Source of the DNA: Beijerinckiaceae bacterium
GTDB taxonomy: Bacteria; Pseudomonadota; Alphaproteobacteria; Rhizobiales; Beijerinckiaceae
NCBI GenBank assembly: GCA_022702195.1
Contig: JAKONB010000170.1
Location: forward strand, 1-8,995
Length of the DNA: 8,995 nucleotides
Reading direction: 5' to 3'
Both the position numbers and the translations under genes were made by a program. The notes beneath the pieces are model-generated. The model had not been told where the DNA came from. It saw only the letters and a list, made by a program, of their open reading frames with translations, and ran no database searches. Shown one piece after another: positions 1 through 6,685 of the stretch. Numbering within the stretch: the stretch's first letter is position 1; each line of letters opens with the position of its first letter.

Positions 1-584
1 CCCGAGAGCTGGAAGAACGCGACCGCGTCCGCCGCCGAGGGCGTCCCGGAGCCCCCCTGATCGGGACCGGAGGCGATCCATCGCGCGAGGCTGCTTTCGG
101 GGGAATCCTCACCGAGCAGCAGGACCCGCGACAGGCGCGGCGACAGCGCCCGCAGCGTCGCGATGAAACGGTCGTCGGCGAAGAGTTCGTGGCCGCGCGA
201 GGCGATCACCAGGCGCGGCTCGACCTGCTCCGCGTAGGCGCTCACCTCCAGCTTGCGGTGGCTGAACAGCGCGTTGACCGGCGCGACGCCGATCTTCAGC
301 AGGGCGAAGAAGACGATGTAGAACTCGGCGCAGTTCGGCAGTTGCACCAGAGCGGTGTCGCCCTGCCCGAAGCCGGCCGCCGTCAGGCGCGCCGCGAGGT
401 TCGTGGCCAGCCCGTCGAACGCGGCGTAGCTGATCTGCCTCTCGCCGCAGATCAGGGCCGTCGCGTCGGGGCGCGCGCTGCGCTGCCGGTCGAGCATGCG
501 GGTCAGGGGTTGGTCGCGCCAGTAGCCGCGTGCGCGGTAGAGCGCGGCGAGGTCGTCCGGCCAGGGTTGGAAGGCGATCGTCAT
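1..584 (-). CDS. entE: 2,3-dihydroxybenzoate-AMP ligase (EntE/VibE/DhbE family), N-terminal part
   Basis: The visible 194 residues are the N-terminal part of a stand-alone aryl-acid adenylating enzyme. Such enzymes activate 2,3-dihydroxybenzoate with ATP and load it on the phosphopantetheine arm of an aryl carrier protein, the first step of catecholate siderophore assembly in the cytoplasm. The start MTIAFQPWP, then RARGYWRDQPLTRML, GERQISYAAFD, TALVQLPN, FFALLKIGVAPVNALFSH and FFQLS follow E. coli EntE, as I remember it, almost segment by segment. The frame leaves the window just before the P-loop-like core motif A3, so catalytic residues cannot be checked. The ATG at 584 lies 23 bases after the entC stop and fits the family N terminus. 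In-frame GTG (599) and TTG (611) codons further up are possible but would add residues the family lacks, and no strong Shine-Dalgarno sequence decides. It is probably cotranscribed with entC, and the aryl carrier (EntB type) and EntA are expected to the left. Confidence 0.93.
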   Translation of the reverse strand, partial: MTIAFQPWPDDLAALYRARGYWRDQPLTRMLDRQRSARPDATALICGERQISYAAFDGLATNLAARLTAAGFGQGDTALVQLPNCAEFYIVFFALLKIGVAPVNALFSHRKLEVSAYAEQVEPRLVIASRGHELFADDRFIATLRALSPRLSRVLLLGEDSPESSLARWIASGPDQGGSGTPSAADAVAFFQLS

Positions 585-607
585 GCCGTGATCCGTCACC
601 GTCGCCG

Positions 608-1768
608 TCAAGCGGCCAGACCGCAGGCGCTCAGCATGGTGCCGAGCTTGGCCTGCACCTCGTCCCATTCGGAGGCCGGGTTGGAGGCCGTGACGATGCC
701 GGCGCCGGCAAAGAGGCGCAGCGTGTCCCGACGGACGACGCCGCAGCGGATCGTCACCGCCCACTCGCCGTTGCCCCGCGCGTCGCACCAGCCGACGAGC
801 CCGGTGAAGAAGCCGCGCTCGAACGGCTCCACGTAGCGGATCAGCTTGCGCGCCCGTTCGGTGGGAAAGCCGCAGACCGCCGGCGTGGGGTGAAGGATGC
901 AGGCGAGTTCCAGGGCGGTCAGGCCGGGGTCCTTCAGCGCGCCTGCGATGCGCGTCGAGAGATGCCACAGGGCGCTGGTCTGGATCACCGATGGCCGGTC
1001 GGGCACGTCCAATTCCGTGCAGAGCGGGGCGAGAACCGCGCGGATGTTCTCGGTCACCAGCCGGTGCTCGTACTGATCCTTCTCGGACCGCTCCAGGCGC
1101 TCGGCCGCGCGCGCATCCTCGCGCGGGTCGCGCTGGCGCTTCGCGGAGCCGGCGAGGGGGTTCGAGACGATTCGTCCGCCCTCCTTGCGCAGGAGAAGCT
1201 CCGGACTGATCCCCACGAGCTCACCTTCGTCGGGCAGGGGGATGCGGAACAGATGTCCCTCCCGGTTCTGCGTGCGGAGATTGGCGACGAGCCGGTCGAC
1301 ATCCATCGTCTCGTCGAAGCGCAGCTCGTGAACCACGGACAGCACGGCCTTCTGAACGTCGTCGTGCTGGAAATTGACGATGGCGTGCCGGACCGCCTTC
1401 TTGAATCCGGCCTCGTCCGGAATGGTGTGACGATCGAGAAGGTTCGGCAGAACGTAGTCCCGCTCCCCCGTCTCCGCCGCCCGCGCGCGCCACGCATAGG
1501 ACGCGGGAACGTAGAGGCACGAATTCTCGTGCGCGTCGAACGGGATGGCGCCGATCAGGATCGGATTGTCCTGCCCCGCCCGTCGGGCGCGGTCGAAGGC
1601 CAGATCGACGGCGCGATGCAGGGCGCCACCCCCCTGATCCCGCCCGTCGCCCACCGGAACCGTGATGCATTCACGAGGCCCGGACGTATAGAGTTCGCGC
1701 CCCCCAGAGGTGAACAGCACGTCGTCATGGAAAGTCGACTCATCCTTCATGGGCGCAAAGGTTGTCAT
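608..1768 (-). CDS. entC: Isochorismate synthase (EntC/DhbC family)
   Basis: This enzyme converts chorismate to isochorismate, the entry step to 2,3-dihydroxybenzoate, and needs Mg2+. With the ATG at 1768 the protein has 386 residues, close to E. coli EntC (391). Family signatures in order are NPILIGAIPFD (68-78), SPELLLRK (188-195, with the expected catalytic Glu190), PLAGSAKRQ (204-212), SEKDQYEH (228-235), LHPTPAVCGFP (292-302), GWCDARGNGEWAVTIRC (326-342) and RLFAGAGIV (351-359) followed by SEWDE (366-370), with metal-binding acidic residues. The likely catalytic base is Lys140 in QKAVLS. The Arg that normally follows this segment (LSR) is Val145 here. The frame is open further up to TTG 1807 and ATG 1795, and ATG 1750 is also possible. 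I prefer 1768 because MTTFAP-N/K-type N termini fit EntC and a weak TAGG lies about 7 bases before it. It is the first gene of an operon with entE and is divergent from the NRPS genes. Confidence 0.95.
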   Translation of the reverse strand: MTTFAPMKDESTFHDDVLFTSGGRELYTSGPRECITVPVGDGRDQGGGALHRAVDLAFDRARRAGQDNPILIGAIPFDAHENSCLYVPASYAWRARAAETGERDYVLPNLLDRHTIPDEAGFKKAVRHAIVNFQHDDVQKAVLSVVHELRFDETMDVDRLVANLRTQNREGHLFRIPLPDEGELVGISPELLLRKEGGRIVSNPLAGSAKRQRDPREDARAAERLERSEKDQYEHRLVTENIRAVLAPLCTELDVPDRPSVIQTSALWHLSTRIAGALKDPGLTALELACILHPTPAVCGFPTERARKLIRYVEPFERGFFTGLVGWCDARGNGEWAVTIRCGVVRRDTLRLFAGAGIVTASNPASEWDEVQAKLGTMLSACGLAA

Positions 1769-1778
1769 TAGAAAACCT

Positions 1779-1807
1779 ATAATCTGAGTTCGCATACGCG
1801 TTGGCAA
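1779..1807 (-). promoter_or_regulatory. Possible sigma-70-like promoter for entC-entE
   Basis: On the minus strand TTGCCA (1807-1802) and GATTAT (1784-1779) are separated by 17 bases, matching the consensus hexamers at five and four positions. Transcription would begin near 1772, only a few bases before the preferred ATG at 1768. That would make a nearly leaderless message or favour the ATG at 1750. An alternative is TTGACT at 1853-1848 with a poor -10 (AATACG, 1830-1825), giving a normal leader. The sequence alone does not choose between them. Confidence 0.3.
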
Positions 1808-1851
1808 TTGCCGCCCTGCGAGGACGTATTGATTTTTAATCCCTGGGAGTC

Positions 1852-1879
1852 AACAAGCAGTTCGAGAGCGATGCTTGTT
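1852..1879. repeat. Perfect 8-bp inverted repeat, possible operator
   Basis: AACAAGCA (1852-1859) and its exact reverse complement TGCTTGTT (1872-1879) are separated by 12 bases, so the half-sites are centred 20 bp apart, about two helical turns. The pair sits 18 bases before the first possible start of the rightward NRPS operon, a position suited to binding of a dimeric regulator. It could instead fold as a leader hairpin. The regulator is not identifiable from this window. Confidence 0.4.
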
Positions 1880-1897
1880 TAAATTCATTCTATTTCA

Positions 1898-3496
1898 ATG
1901 AAGACTATGACCAGAGAGCTGACATCGATGCAGGCGGCCTATTGGGTCGGCCGTCATTCGCAAGACCGCCTCGGTGGGGTGGCGGCGCATCTCTACGCCG
2001 AGTTCGATGGGCGCGACCTCGACCCCGACCGGCTGCGGGACGCGCTCGGCGCCCTCGGCCAGCGGCACCCGATGCTGCGGCTGCGGGTCGATGCCGAGGG
2101 CCGCCAGCATCTGGACCGGGATGCGCCGCCCCTCCCGCTCGCGGTGGACGATCTGCGCGGCCTCTCCGAGGCGGATGTGCGCGGGCGCCTCGCCGAGACG
2201 CGGCGGGCCTGGACCCATCGCAGGCCCGATCTCGCCAGGGGCGAGGCCTCGGCGTTCGGCCTCACCCTCCGACCGGGCGGCGCCTGCCGGCTGCATGTCG
2301 ACACCGACATGATCGCGGTCGATCCGAACGGTTTCCGGATCGTGATGGACGATCTCGCCCGGCTCTACGCGGAACCGGACGAAGCCGGAGAGCCGGCGCC
2401 GCCGCTTTACGGCGACTGGCTCGACCGCGTGTCGGCGGATCCCGATCTGGCCCAGCGCCGCGCGCGGGACAGGGCGTGGTGGCGCGGTCGCCTCGCCGGG
2501 ATCGCCCCCGCGCCACCGTTGCCCGAAGCCCCCGACCCGCCCGCCGGACCGTGCAGCGACCGGCTGGCGACCTGGCTCGACCCCGCCGAACGGCGCGCCC
2601 TGGAGACCCGCGCCCGGGCCAACCGGATCACCCCGTCCAGCCTGCTGCTCGGTCTCTTCGCCGCGACGCTCGGCCGGGCCATGGGCGCCGGTCGCTTTCG
2701 CCTCAACGTGCCGGCCTTCTGGCGCGAGCCGGTGATCCCCGACGTCGGTCGCATCGTCGGAGAGTTCTCGAACGTCCTCATCCTGAGCGTCGATCTGGCG
2801 GCCGCCGACACGCTGGCGGCCCTGTGCCGGCAGGTCGCCGACAGGATGGTGGATCTGGTCGCCCACAGCGCCCATCCGGGCGTCCATGTGATGCGCGACC
2901 TGTCGCGCCATCACGGCGGGATGCAGACCGCCCCGGTCGTCTTCACCGCCGGGATCGGCCTCGCGGGCGGCGACCTGTTCGGTGAATCCGTGGAGCGGGT
3001 GCTCGGCCGCATGGTCTGGGTGATCTCGCAGGGTCCCCAGGTGGCGCTCGACGCCCAGGTCGCGGCCTTCGCGGGCGGCATCCTGGTCAATTTCGACGTC
3101 CGGCTCGACGCTTTGCCCGAGGCCTGGATCCGCGACACCTTCGAGTCCTACGTGGCCCTGCTGCGCGCCGTCGCCGCCGACCCGGCCAATCTCGACCGGC
3201 CCCCGGGCCGCCCGGTCACGGACGACACGGCGCGCGCCACCGAGGCGATGCTGATCGCCCTGCAGCGGCGGCTCGCACCGGGAGAGCCCGCCGGCGGCGA
3301 TCGGCCGATTGCCCCGGCGGCGCACGCGGGACTCGCCGGGTTCCTCGCCACCTACCTGCCCGCCTGCACTCTGCCGCCGGACGCGCTCGCGCCCGCCACC
3401 ACGCCGCGCCGTCTCGCACGCCGGCTCCATGCGCTCACCGACGGCGCCTCGGACGACATCGCGCGGATCTTCCTGGAGACCCTGAATGAGACGTGA
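1898..3496 (+). CDS. Stand-alone NRPS cyclization (Cy) domain protein with degenerate carrier-like tail
   Basis: Residues about 7-430 form one heterocyclization domain, the NRPS condensation variant that couples an acyl donor to Cys, Ser or Thr and closes a thiazoline or oxazoline. Diagnostic segments are LTSMQAAYWVGR (8-19), RHPMLR (56-61), the catalytic DxxxxD (Asp137-MIAV-Asp142, replacing HHxxxDG of ordinary condensation domains), GEFSNVLIL (288-296), APVVFTAGIG (345-354) and VISQGPQVALDAQV (375-388). The last 85 or so residues look like a carrier domain (helix near 446-459, then TTPRRLARRL at 501-510) but show no GGxS phosphopantetheine site. There is no adenylation domain. The ATG at 1898 is used here; ATG 1907 also keeps the domain intact and neither has a good Shine-Dalgarno sequence. 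It overlaps the next gene by 11 bases. It corresponds best to one of the two tandem Cy domains of VibF. Which of the two steps (condensation or ring closure) it does cannot be told. Confidence 0.88.
   Translation: MKTMTRELTSMQAAYWVGRHSQDRLGGVAAHLYAEFDGRDLDPDRLRDALGALGQRHPMLRLRVDAEGRQHLDRDAPPLPLAVDDLRGLSEADVRGRLAETRRAWTHRRPDLARGEASAFGLTLRPGGACRLHVDTDMIAVDPNGFRIVMDDLARLYAEPDEAGEPAPPLYGDWLDRVSADPDLAQRRARDRAWWRGRLAGIAPAPPLPEAPDPPAGPCSDRLATWLDPAERRALETRARANRITPSSLLLGLFAATLGRAMGAGRFRLNVPAFWREPVIPDVGRIVGEFSNVLILSVDLAAADTLAALCRQVADRMVDLVAHSAHPGVHVMRDLSRHHGGMQTAPVVFTAGIGLAGGDLFGESVERVLGRMVWVISQGPQVALDAQVAAFAGGILVNFDVRLDALPEAWIRDTFESYVALLRAVAADPANLDRPPGRPVTDDTARATEAMLIALQRRLAPGEPAGGDRPIAPAAHAGLAGFLATYLPACTLPPDALAPATTPRRLARRLHALTDGASDDIARIFLETLNET
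3475..3478 (+). promoter_or_regulatory. Ribosome binding site of the Cy-A gene
   Basis: GGAG lies 7 bases before the ATG at 3486, inside the end of the preceding gene. It supports this start and, with the 11-base overlap of the two frames, suggests translational coupling. Confidence 0.65.
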
Positions 3497-6400
3497 TTCT
3501 TCCCAAGCCGAACAGGGCGGAGGGCTCGGCCGGGCCGAGGCGTCGGAGCGCCCCTTGAGCGACCTGCAACAGGCCTACCTGCTCGGCCGCGGGCGGCACC
3601 TGCCCCTCGGCGGCGTCGCCATGCAGGAATTTCGCGCGTATCGCGGCCGCATCGACCTCGACGCGCTGCCGGAGCGCCTGCGGGGCCTGGTGAGGCGGCA
3701 CGAGGCGCTGCGCACGCGCATCGACCCCGACCGCCGGATCGCCCACGTCTCCACCGAGGCGACGTGCAACTACGACGGCATCGATCTGCGCGACCTGTCC
3801 CGTGCGGAGGCCTTGGACCGCATCGCGGCCCTTCGCGAAACCTACGCCCACGCGTTGTTCGACCTGTCGCGCCCGCCCTGGAACGTGACGGCGTTCCGGC
3901 TGCCCGACCCCGGACCCGGCGACGACGCCCAAGACGACGACGCCCAAGACGACGACGACCAGGACGACGACGGCCAGGACAAAGCCATCGTCTTCGCCCG
4001 CTTCGACGCGCTGATCCTGGACGGCCACGCCATCGCCGCCCTGCTGGTCGCGCTGTTCGGCGGCGAGGCGCCGGTCCCGCTAGCGGCGGCTTCGTTGCCC
4101 GCGCCCGACGAGGAGAAGAGGCGCGCGGACGCCGCCTATTGGGCGGCCAAGCTCGCCACCGTGGAGGGACCGCCGCGCCTGCCCTGGAAGACGCCGCTCC
4201 AGGGCATCGCCACCTCGCGCTACGACCGCGAGAGCCTGACGATCGGGGGCGACCGCTACGCGACCCTGTGCCGGCTGTCGGCCGGCGAGGGCCTGTTTCG
4301 CAACGCCGCGATCACGGCTTTGATCCTTGAGGTGCTGTCCCGCTGGCAGGGCGAGGGCGGCCTCTGCGTCGGCATCCCGGTCGCACCGCATACGGCGGGG
4401 CCTTACGCGAACCGGTCGAGCTTCATCGCCGTCCAGTGGGACGTCCGGCAGGGTGGTTTCGTCGAGCGCGCCAAGGCCCTTCAGACCGATGTGCTGGAGG
4501 GGCTGCAGCATCTCTCCCAGGCCGGCGTCCCGATCAGCCGGCTGCTGATGAACGCCCATCCGGGTGGCCCGGCACTGCCGGTGGTGGTCACCAACGGCCT
4601 GTCCTGGCCCAATCTGGACAAGCGCTTCGGGATTCGCCGGCACGGCGGCCTGACCCAGACGCCGCAGGTGGCCATGGACGTCCGGTTCTCGGACGATGAC
4701 GGCGATCTCGTCATCGACGTCGACCATGCCCGCGAGGCCATCGACCGGGGGGTGGTGCGCGACATCCTCGCCGCCATCGACCGGCAGGTCGCGGCGATCT
4801 GCGAGCGGGGCCGCTTCGCGGTTCTCGGCACGGCGATGCTCGATCCCGGGGAGGATCGGGGCGACGGCGGGGACAGCGACCTCTCCCAAACCGATTTCCT
4901 GGGTCGCATCGCCGACAACCTCTTCGTCGCTGCCGACGGGGCAACGAGGACCGCTCTGATCTGCGGCGCGCGCCGGATTTCCTATCGGGAGCTCGGCGTG
5001 AGCGTCGGCAAGGCGATCGCGGCGCTGCGGGAGCGCGGGGTGCGCCGGGGCGACGTGGTGGCGATCGTCCTGCCGCGCGGCCCCGAGCATACGGCGATCA
5101 CGCTGGCCTGCGCGCTCAGCGGGACGATCTGGGTGCCGATCGATGCGGCCTCCCCGCCGGACCGGCTGGCCCATCTGCTGGCGAATGGCCGGCCCACCCT
5201 GGTGGTGTCCGGCGGTCCGGTGGAGGGCCATGCGGCGGCGACGCCCGACGCATTGCTGACGGGCGAGGCGCCCGCGGATGGGCCGGCCCTGCCGACGGGC
5301 CTCGACGCCCTGTCGGCGAGCGAGGCGCCCGCCTATTACCTCTACACGTCGGGCACCACCGGGCGGCCGAAATGCGTGGTGCTGTCGAATCGCGCCACCG
5401 CCAACGTCATCGGCCGCACGCTCGACGCGTGGCGCGTGGATGAGCGGGACGTCTTCCTCTCGGTGACGCCGCTGCATCACGACATGTCGGTCTTCGACGT
5501 GTTCGGCTGCCTGACGGCGGGGGCCACGCTGGTCCAGCCGGCCCCGGGCGAGGAGAAGGACGCCATCGCCTGGAACCGCCTCGTCGCCCTGCACGGCGTC
5601 ACGATCTGGTGTTCCGTGCCGGCGATCCTCGAGATGCTGCTCGCCTGCCGGAGGGGCGAGTCGCTCCGCTCGCTCCGGCTGATCGCGCAGGGCGGCGACT
5701 ACATCAAGCCGGCGGTGGTGGCCGAGCTGCGCCGGCTCGACCCGTCGCTGCGCCTGATCTCGCTCGGCGGCCCCACCGAGACCACGATCTGGAGCATCTG
5801 GCACGAGATCGCGCCCGACGACGTGGAAGCCATCCCGTATGGCAGGCCGCTTCCCGGCAACCGCTACCTGCTCCTGAACGAGCGCGGCGAGCCCTGCCCG
5901 CCCCGGGTGGTCGGGCGGATGCATGTCGTGGGCGTGAACGTCGCGCTGGGCTACCGCGTGGACGGGGCGCTGGACCAGACCGATTTCGTCCTCATCGACG
6001 ATGCGGCGGGGCGGCCGGTGCGCGCCTTCCGCACCGGGGATTGCGGCTATGCCCGTCACGACGGCACCCTCGTCTTCGCGAGCCGCGTCGACGGTTACGT
6101 GAAGGTCCGGGGCGTGCGGGTCTCGCTGCCGGATATCGAGGCCGAACTCGGCCGGCATCCCGACCTGCGAAACCTCCTGGTCGTGGCGGTCGGTGCCGAG
6201 CGGCAGGGCGAGATCGAGATCGGCATGGTCTACGTGCCCGCCGGGACCGGCCGCCCCAGCGCGGCGGATCTGCGCGCGCATGCCCGCCGCGTCCTGCCCG
6301 AATCCCATGTCCCGACCCGCTTCCTCGCGGTGGACGCCCTGCCGCTGTCCCCCAACGGCAAGCCCGACCGGGGCGCGGCGCGCGCCCGGCTCGAAGCGGC

Positions 6401-6665
6401 GAGCGGAAACCCGACCCCGCCACCGCCGACCCCGGCGCGGGTCCGAACGATCCTCGACCTCTATCTCGGGGCGTTGGAGCGGCCGGCCTCCCCCGCCATC
6501 GACACGGCCACGGACTTCGTCCGCCTCGGCCTGCGCCCCGCCCATCTCAAGACCGTCGCGGCGGCGTTGCGCGATGCGTTCGCCGTGACCCTGACGCCCC
6601 ATCAGCTCCTGCCCTGCCGCAACGCCGAACAGGTCGATCATCTGCTGCGCGCGCAGGGCCGCTGA
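3486..6665 (+). CDS. NRPS Cy-A protein with inactive-looking carrier domain (Cy-A-carrier-like)
   Basis: The 1059-residue protein has three parts. Residues about 24-445 are a heterocyclization domain: LSDLQQAYLLGR (24-35), catalytic Asp174-ALIL-Asp179, PVVVTNGL (365-372) and LTQTPQVAMDV (389-399). Residues about 470-970 are an adenylation domain: YLYTSGTTGRPKC (618-630, core A3, with Cys in place of the usual Gly after Lys), GGPTETT (761-767, A5), FRTGD (848-852, A7), RVDGYVKVRGVRVSLPDIE (867-885, A8) and NGKPDR (957-962, A10) with catalytic Lys959. The specificity positions read D-M-F-C-A-G-L-I-W-K. Residues about 985-1055 fold like a carrier domain, but the serine for phosphopantetheine is Pro1018 (LGLRP for LGGxS). 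An acidic DDDxQ repeat (about 145-164) interrupts the Cy domain just before its active site. The protein should activate an amino acid (Cys, Ser or Thr expected from the Cy partner) for the heterocycle of the siderophore, but it needs a working carrier from another protein. It matches the Cy-A part of VibF. Confidence 0.9.
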   Translation: MRRDSSQAEQGGGLGRAEASERPLSDLQQAYLLGRGRHLPLGGVAMQEFRAYRGRIDLDALPERLRGLVRRHEALRTRIDPDRRIAHVSTEATCNYDGIDLRDLSRAEALDRIAALRETYAHALFDLSRPPWNVTAFRLPDPGPGDDAQDDDAQDDDDQDDDGQDKAIVFARFDALILDGHAIAALLVALFGGEAPVPLAAASLPAPDEEKRRADAAYWAAKLATVEGPPRLPWKTPLQGIATSRYDRESLTIGGDRYATLCRLSAGEGLFRNAAITALILEVLSRWQGEGGLCVGIPVAPHTAGPYANRSSFIAVQWDVRQGGFVERAKALQTDVLEGLQHLSQAGVPISRLLMNAHPGGPALPVVVTNGLSWPNLDKRFGIRRHGGLTQTPQVAMDVRFSDDDGDLVIDVDHAREAIDRGVVRDILAAIDRQVAAICERGRFAVLGTAMLDPGEDRGDGGDSDLSQTDFLGRIADNLFVAADGATRTALICGARRISYRELGVSVGKAIAALRERGVRRGDVVAIVLPRGPEHTAITLACALSGTIWVPIDAASPPDRLAHLLANGRPTLVVSGGPVEGHAAATPDALLTGEAPADGPALPTGLDALSASEAPAYYLYTSGTTGRPKCVVLSNRATANVIGRTLDAWRVDERDVFLSVTPLHHDMSVFDVFGCLTAGATLVQPAPGEEKDAIAWNRLVALHGVTIWCSVPAILEMLLACRRGESLRSLRLIAQGGDYIKPAVVAELRRLDPSLRLISLGGPTETTIWSIWHEIAPDDVEAIPYGRPLPGNRYLLLNERGEPCPPRVVGRMHVVGVNVALGYRVDGALDQTDFVLIDDAAGRPVRAFRTGDCGYARHDGTLVFASRVDGYVKVRGVRVSLPDIEAELGRHPDLRNLLVVAVGAERQGEIEIGMVYVPAGTGRPSAADLRAHARRVLPESHVPTRFLAVDALPLSPNGKPDRGAARARLEAASGNPTPPPPTPARVRTILDLYLGALERPASPAIDTATDFVRLGLRPAHLKTVAAALRDAFAVTLTPHQLLPCRNAEQVDHLLRAQGR
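3918..3977 (+). repeat. Tandem 15-bp repeat coding an acidic DDDxQ tract
   Basis: Four units of 15 bp stand in tandem: the first begins GGC instead of GAC, then GACGACGACGCCCAA, GACGACGACGACCAG and GACGACGACGGCCAG. They code for (G/D)DDxQ four times at residues 145-164 of the Cy-A protein. The tract sits in the loop before the catalytic DxxxxD, between RLPDPGP and the strand KAIVFARFD. Such a repeat can change copy number by slippage in frame without breaking the gene. Confidence 0.85.
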
Positions 6666-6673
6666 CCCCATTC

Positions 6674-6680
6674 GAGGAGA
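6674..6680 (+). promoter_or_regulatory. Ribosome binding site of the vibH-like gene
   Basis: GAGGAGA ends 5 bases before the ATG at 6686, a strong Shine-Dalgarno match. It fixes this start although the reading frame is open far upstream inside the previous gene. Confidence 0.85.
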
Positions 6681-6685
6681 AACTC

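Larger units (their letters stand above)
1769..1897. promoter_or_regulatory. Divergent promoter region between entC and the NRPS operon
   Basis: This stretch separates the two divergent siderophore operons and is visibly richer in A and T than the coding DNA. It is expected to hold both promoters and the control sites for iron. Seen in it are the palindrome GGCAATTGCC (1803-1812), GATT-TTT-AATC (1831-1841), an 8+8 inverted repeat (1852-1879), and TTCATT-N7-AATGAA reaching into the first codons of the rightward gene (1884-1902). None is a clear match to the E. coli Fur box, and a match to the rhizobial Irr or RirA sites is at most degenerate (TTTAAATTCATTCTAT around 1878-1893). Iron control is an inference from the gene content. 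Confidence 0.6.

Noticed and set aside
530..1771. Long plus-strand open frame opposite entC
   Set aside because: It is a shadow of the high GC content; its translation is rich in Arg, Gly, Ala and shows no family motif, while the minus strand gives a complete EntC.
1769..1807. TTG 1807 or ATG 1795 as start of entC
   Set aside because: The added residues (MPTRMRTQIIGFL) are unlike EntC N termini and a possible promoter overlaps them; ATG 1768 fits the family better, though this is not certain.
1803..1812. Palindrome GGCAATTGCC as a regulator site
   Set aside because: A single 10-bp palindrome is short and has no second copy nearby; too little to call a site on its own.
1884..1902. Fur box at the start of the NRPS operon
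   Set aside because: TTCATT-N7-AATGAA has the wrong spacing and sequence for the GATAATGATAATCATTATC type; kept only as an unassigned dyad.
1895..3430. Long minus-strand open frame opposite the lone Cy gene
   Set aside because: Low-complexity charged translation without recognizable domains; the plus strand encodes a clear Cy domain.
4080..6671. 863-codon minus-strand open frame opposite the Cy-A gene
   Set aside because: Despite its length it has no domain signatures and mirrors codon bias of the real gene, which carries all adenylation core motifs.
5609..6685. Possible upstream extension of the vibH-like gene in the same frame
   Set aside because: The translation of this part is Arg/Ala/Pro-rich noise within the Cy-A gene; the strong ribosome binding site at 6674-6680 and the VibH-like N terminus fix the start at 6686.
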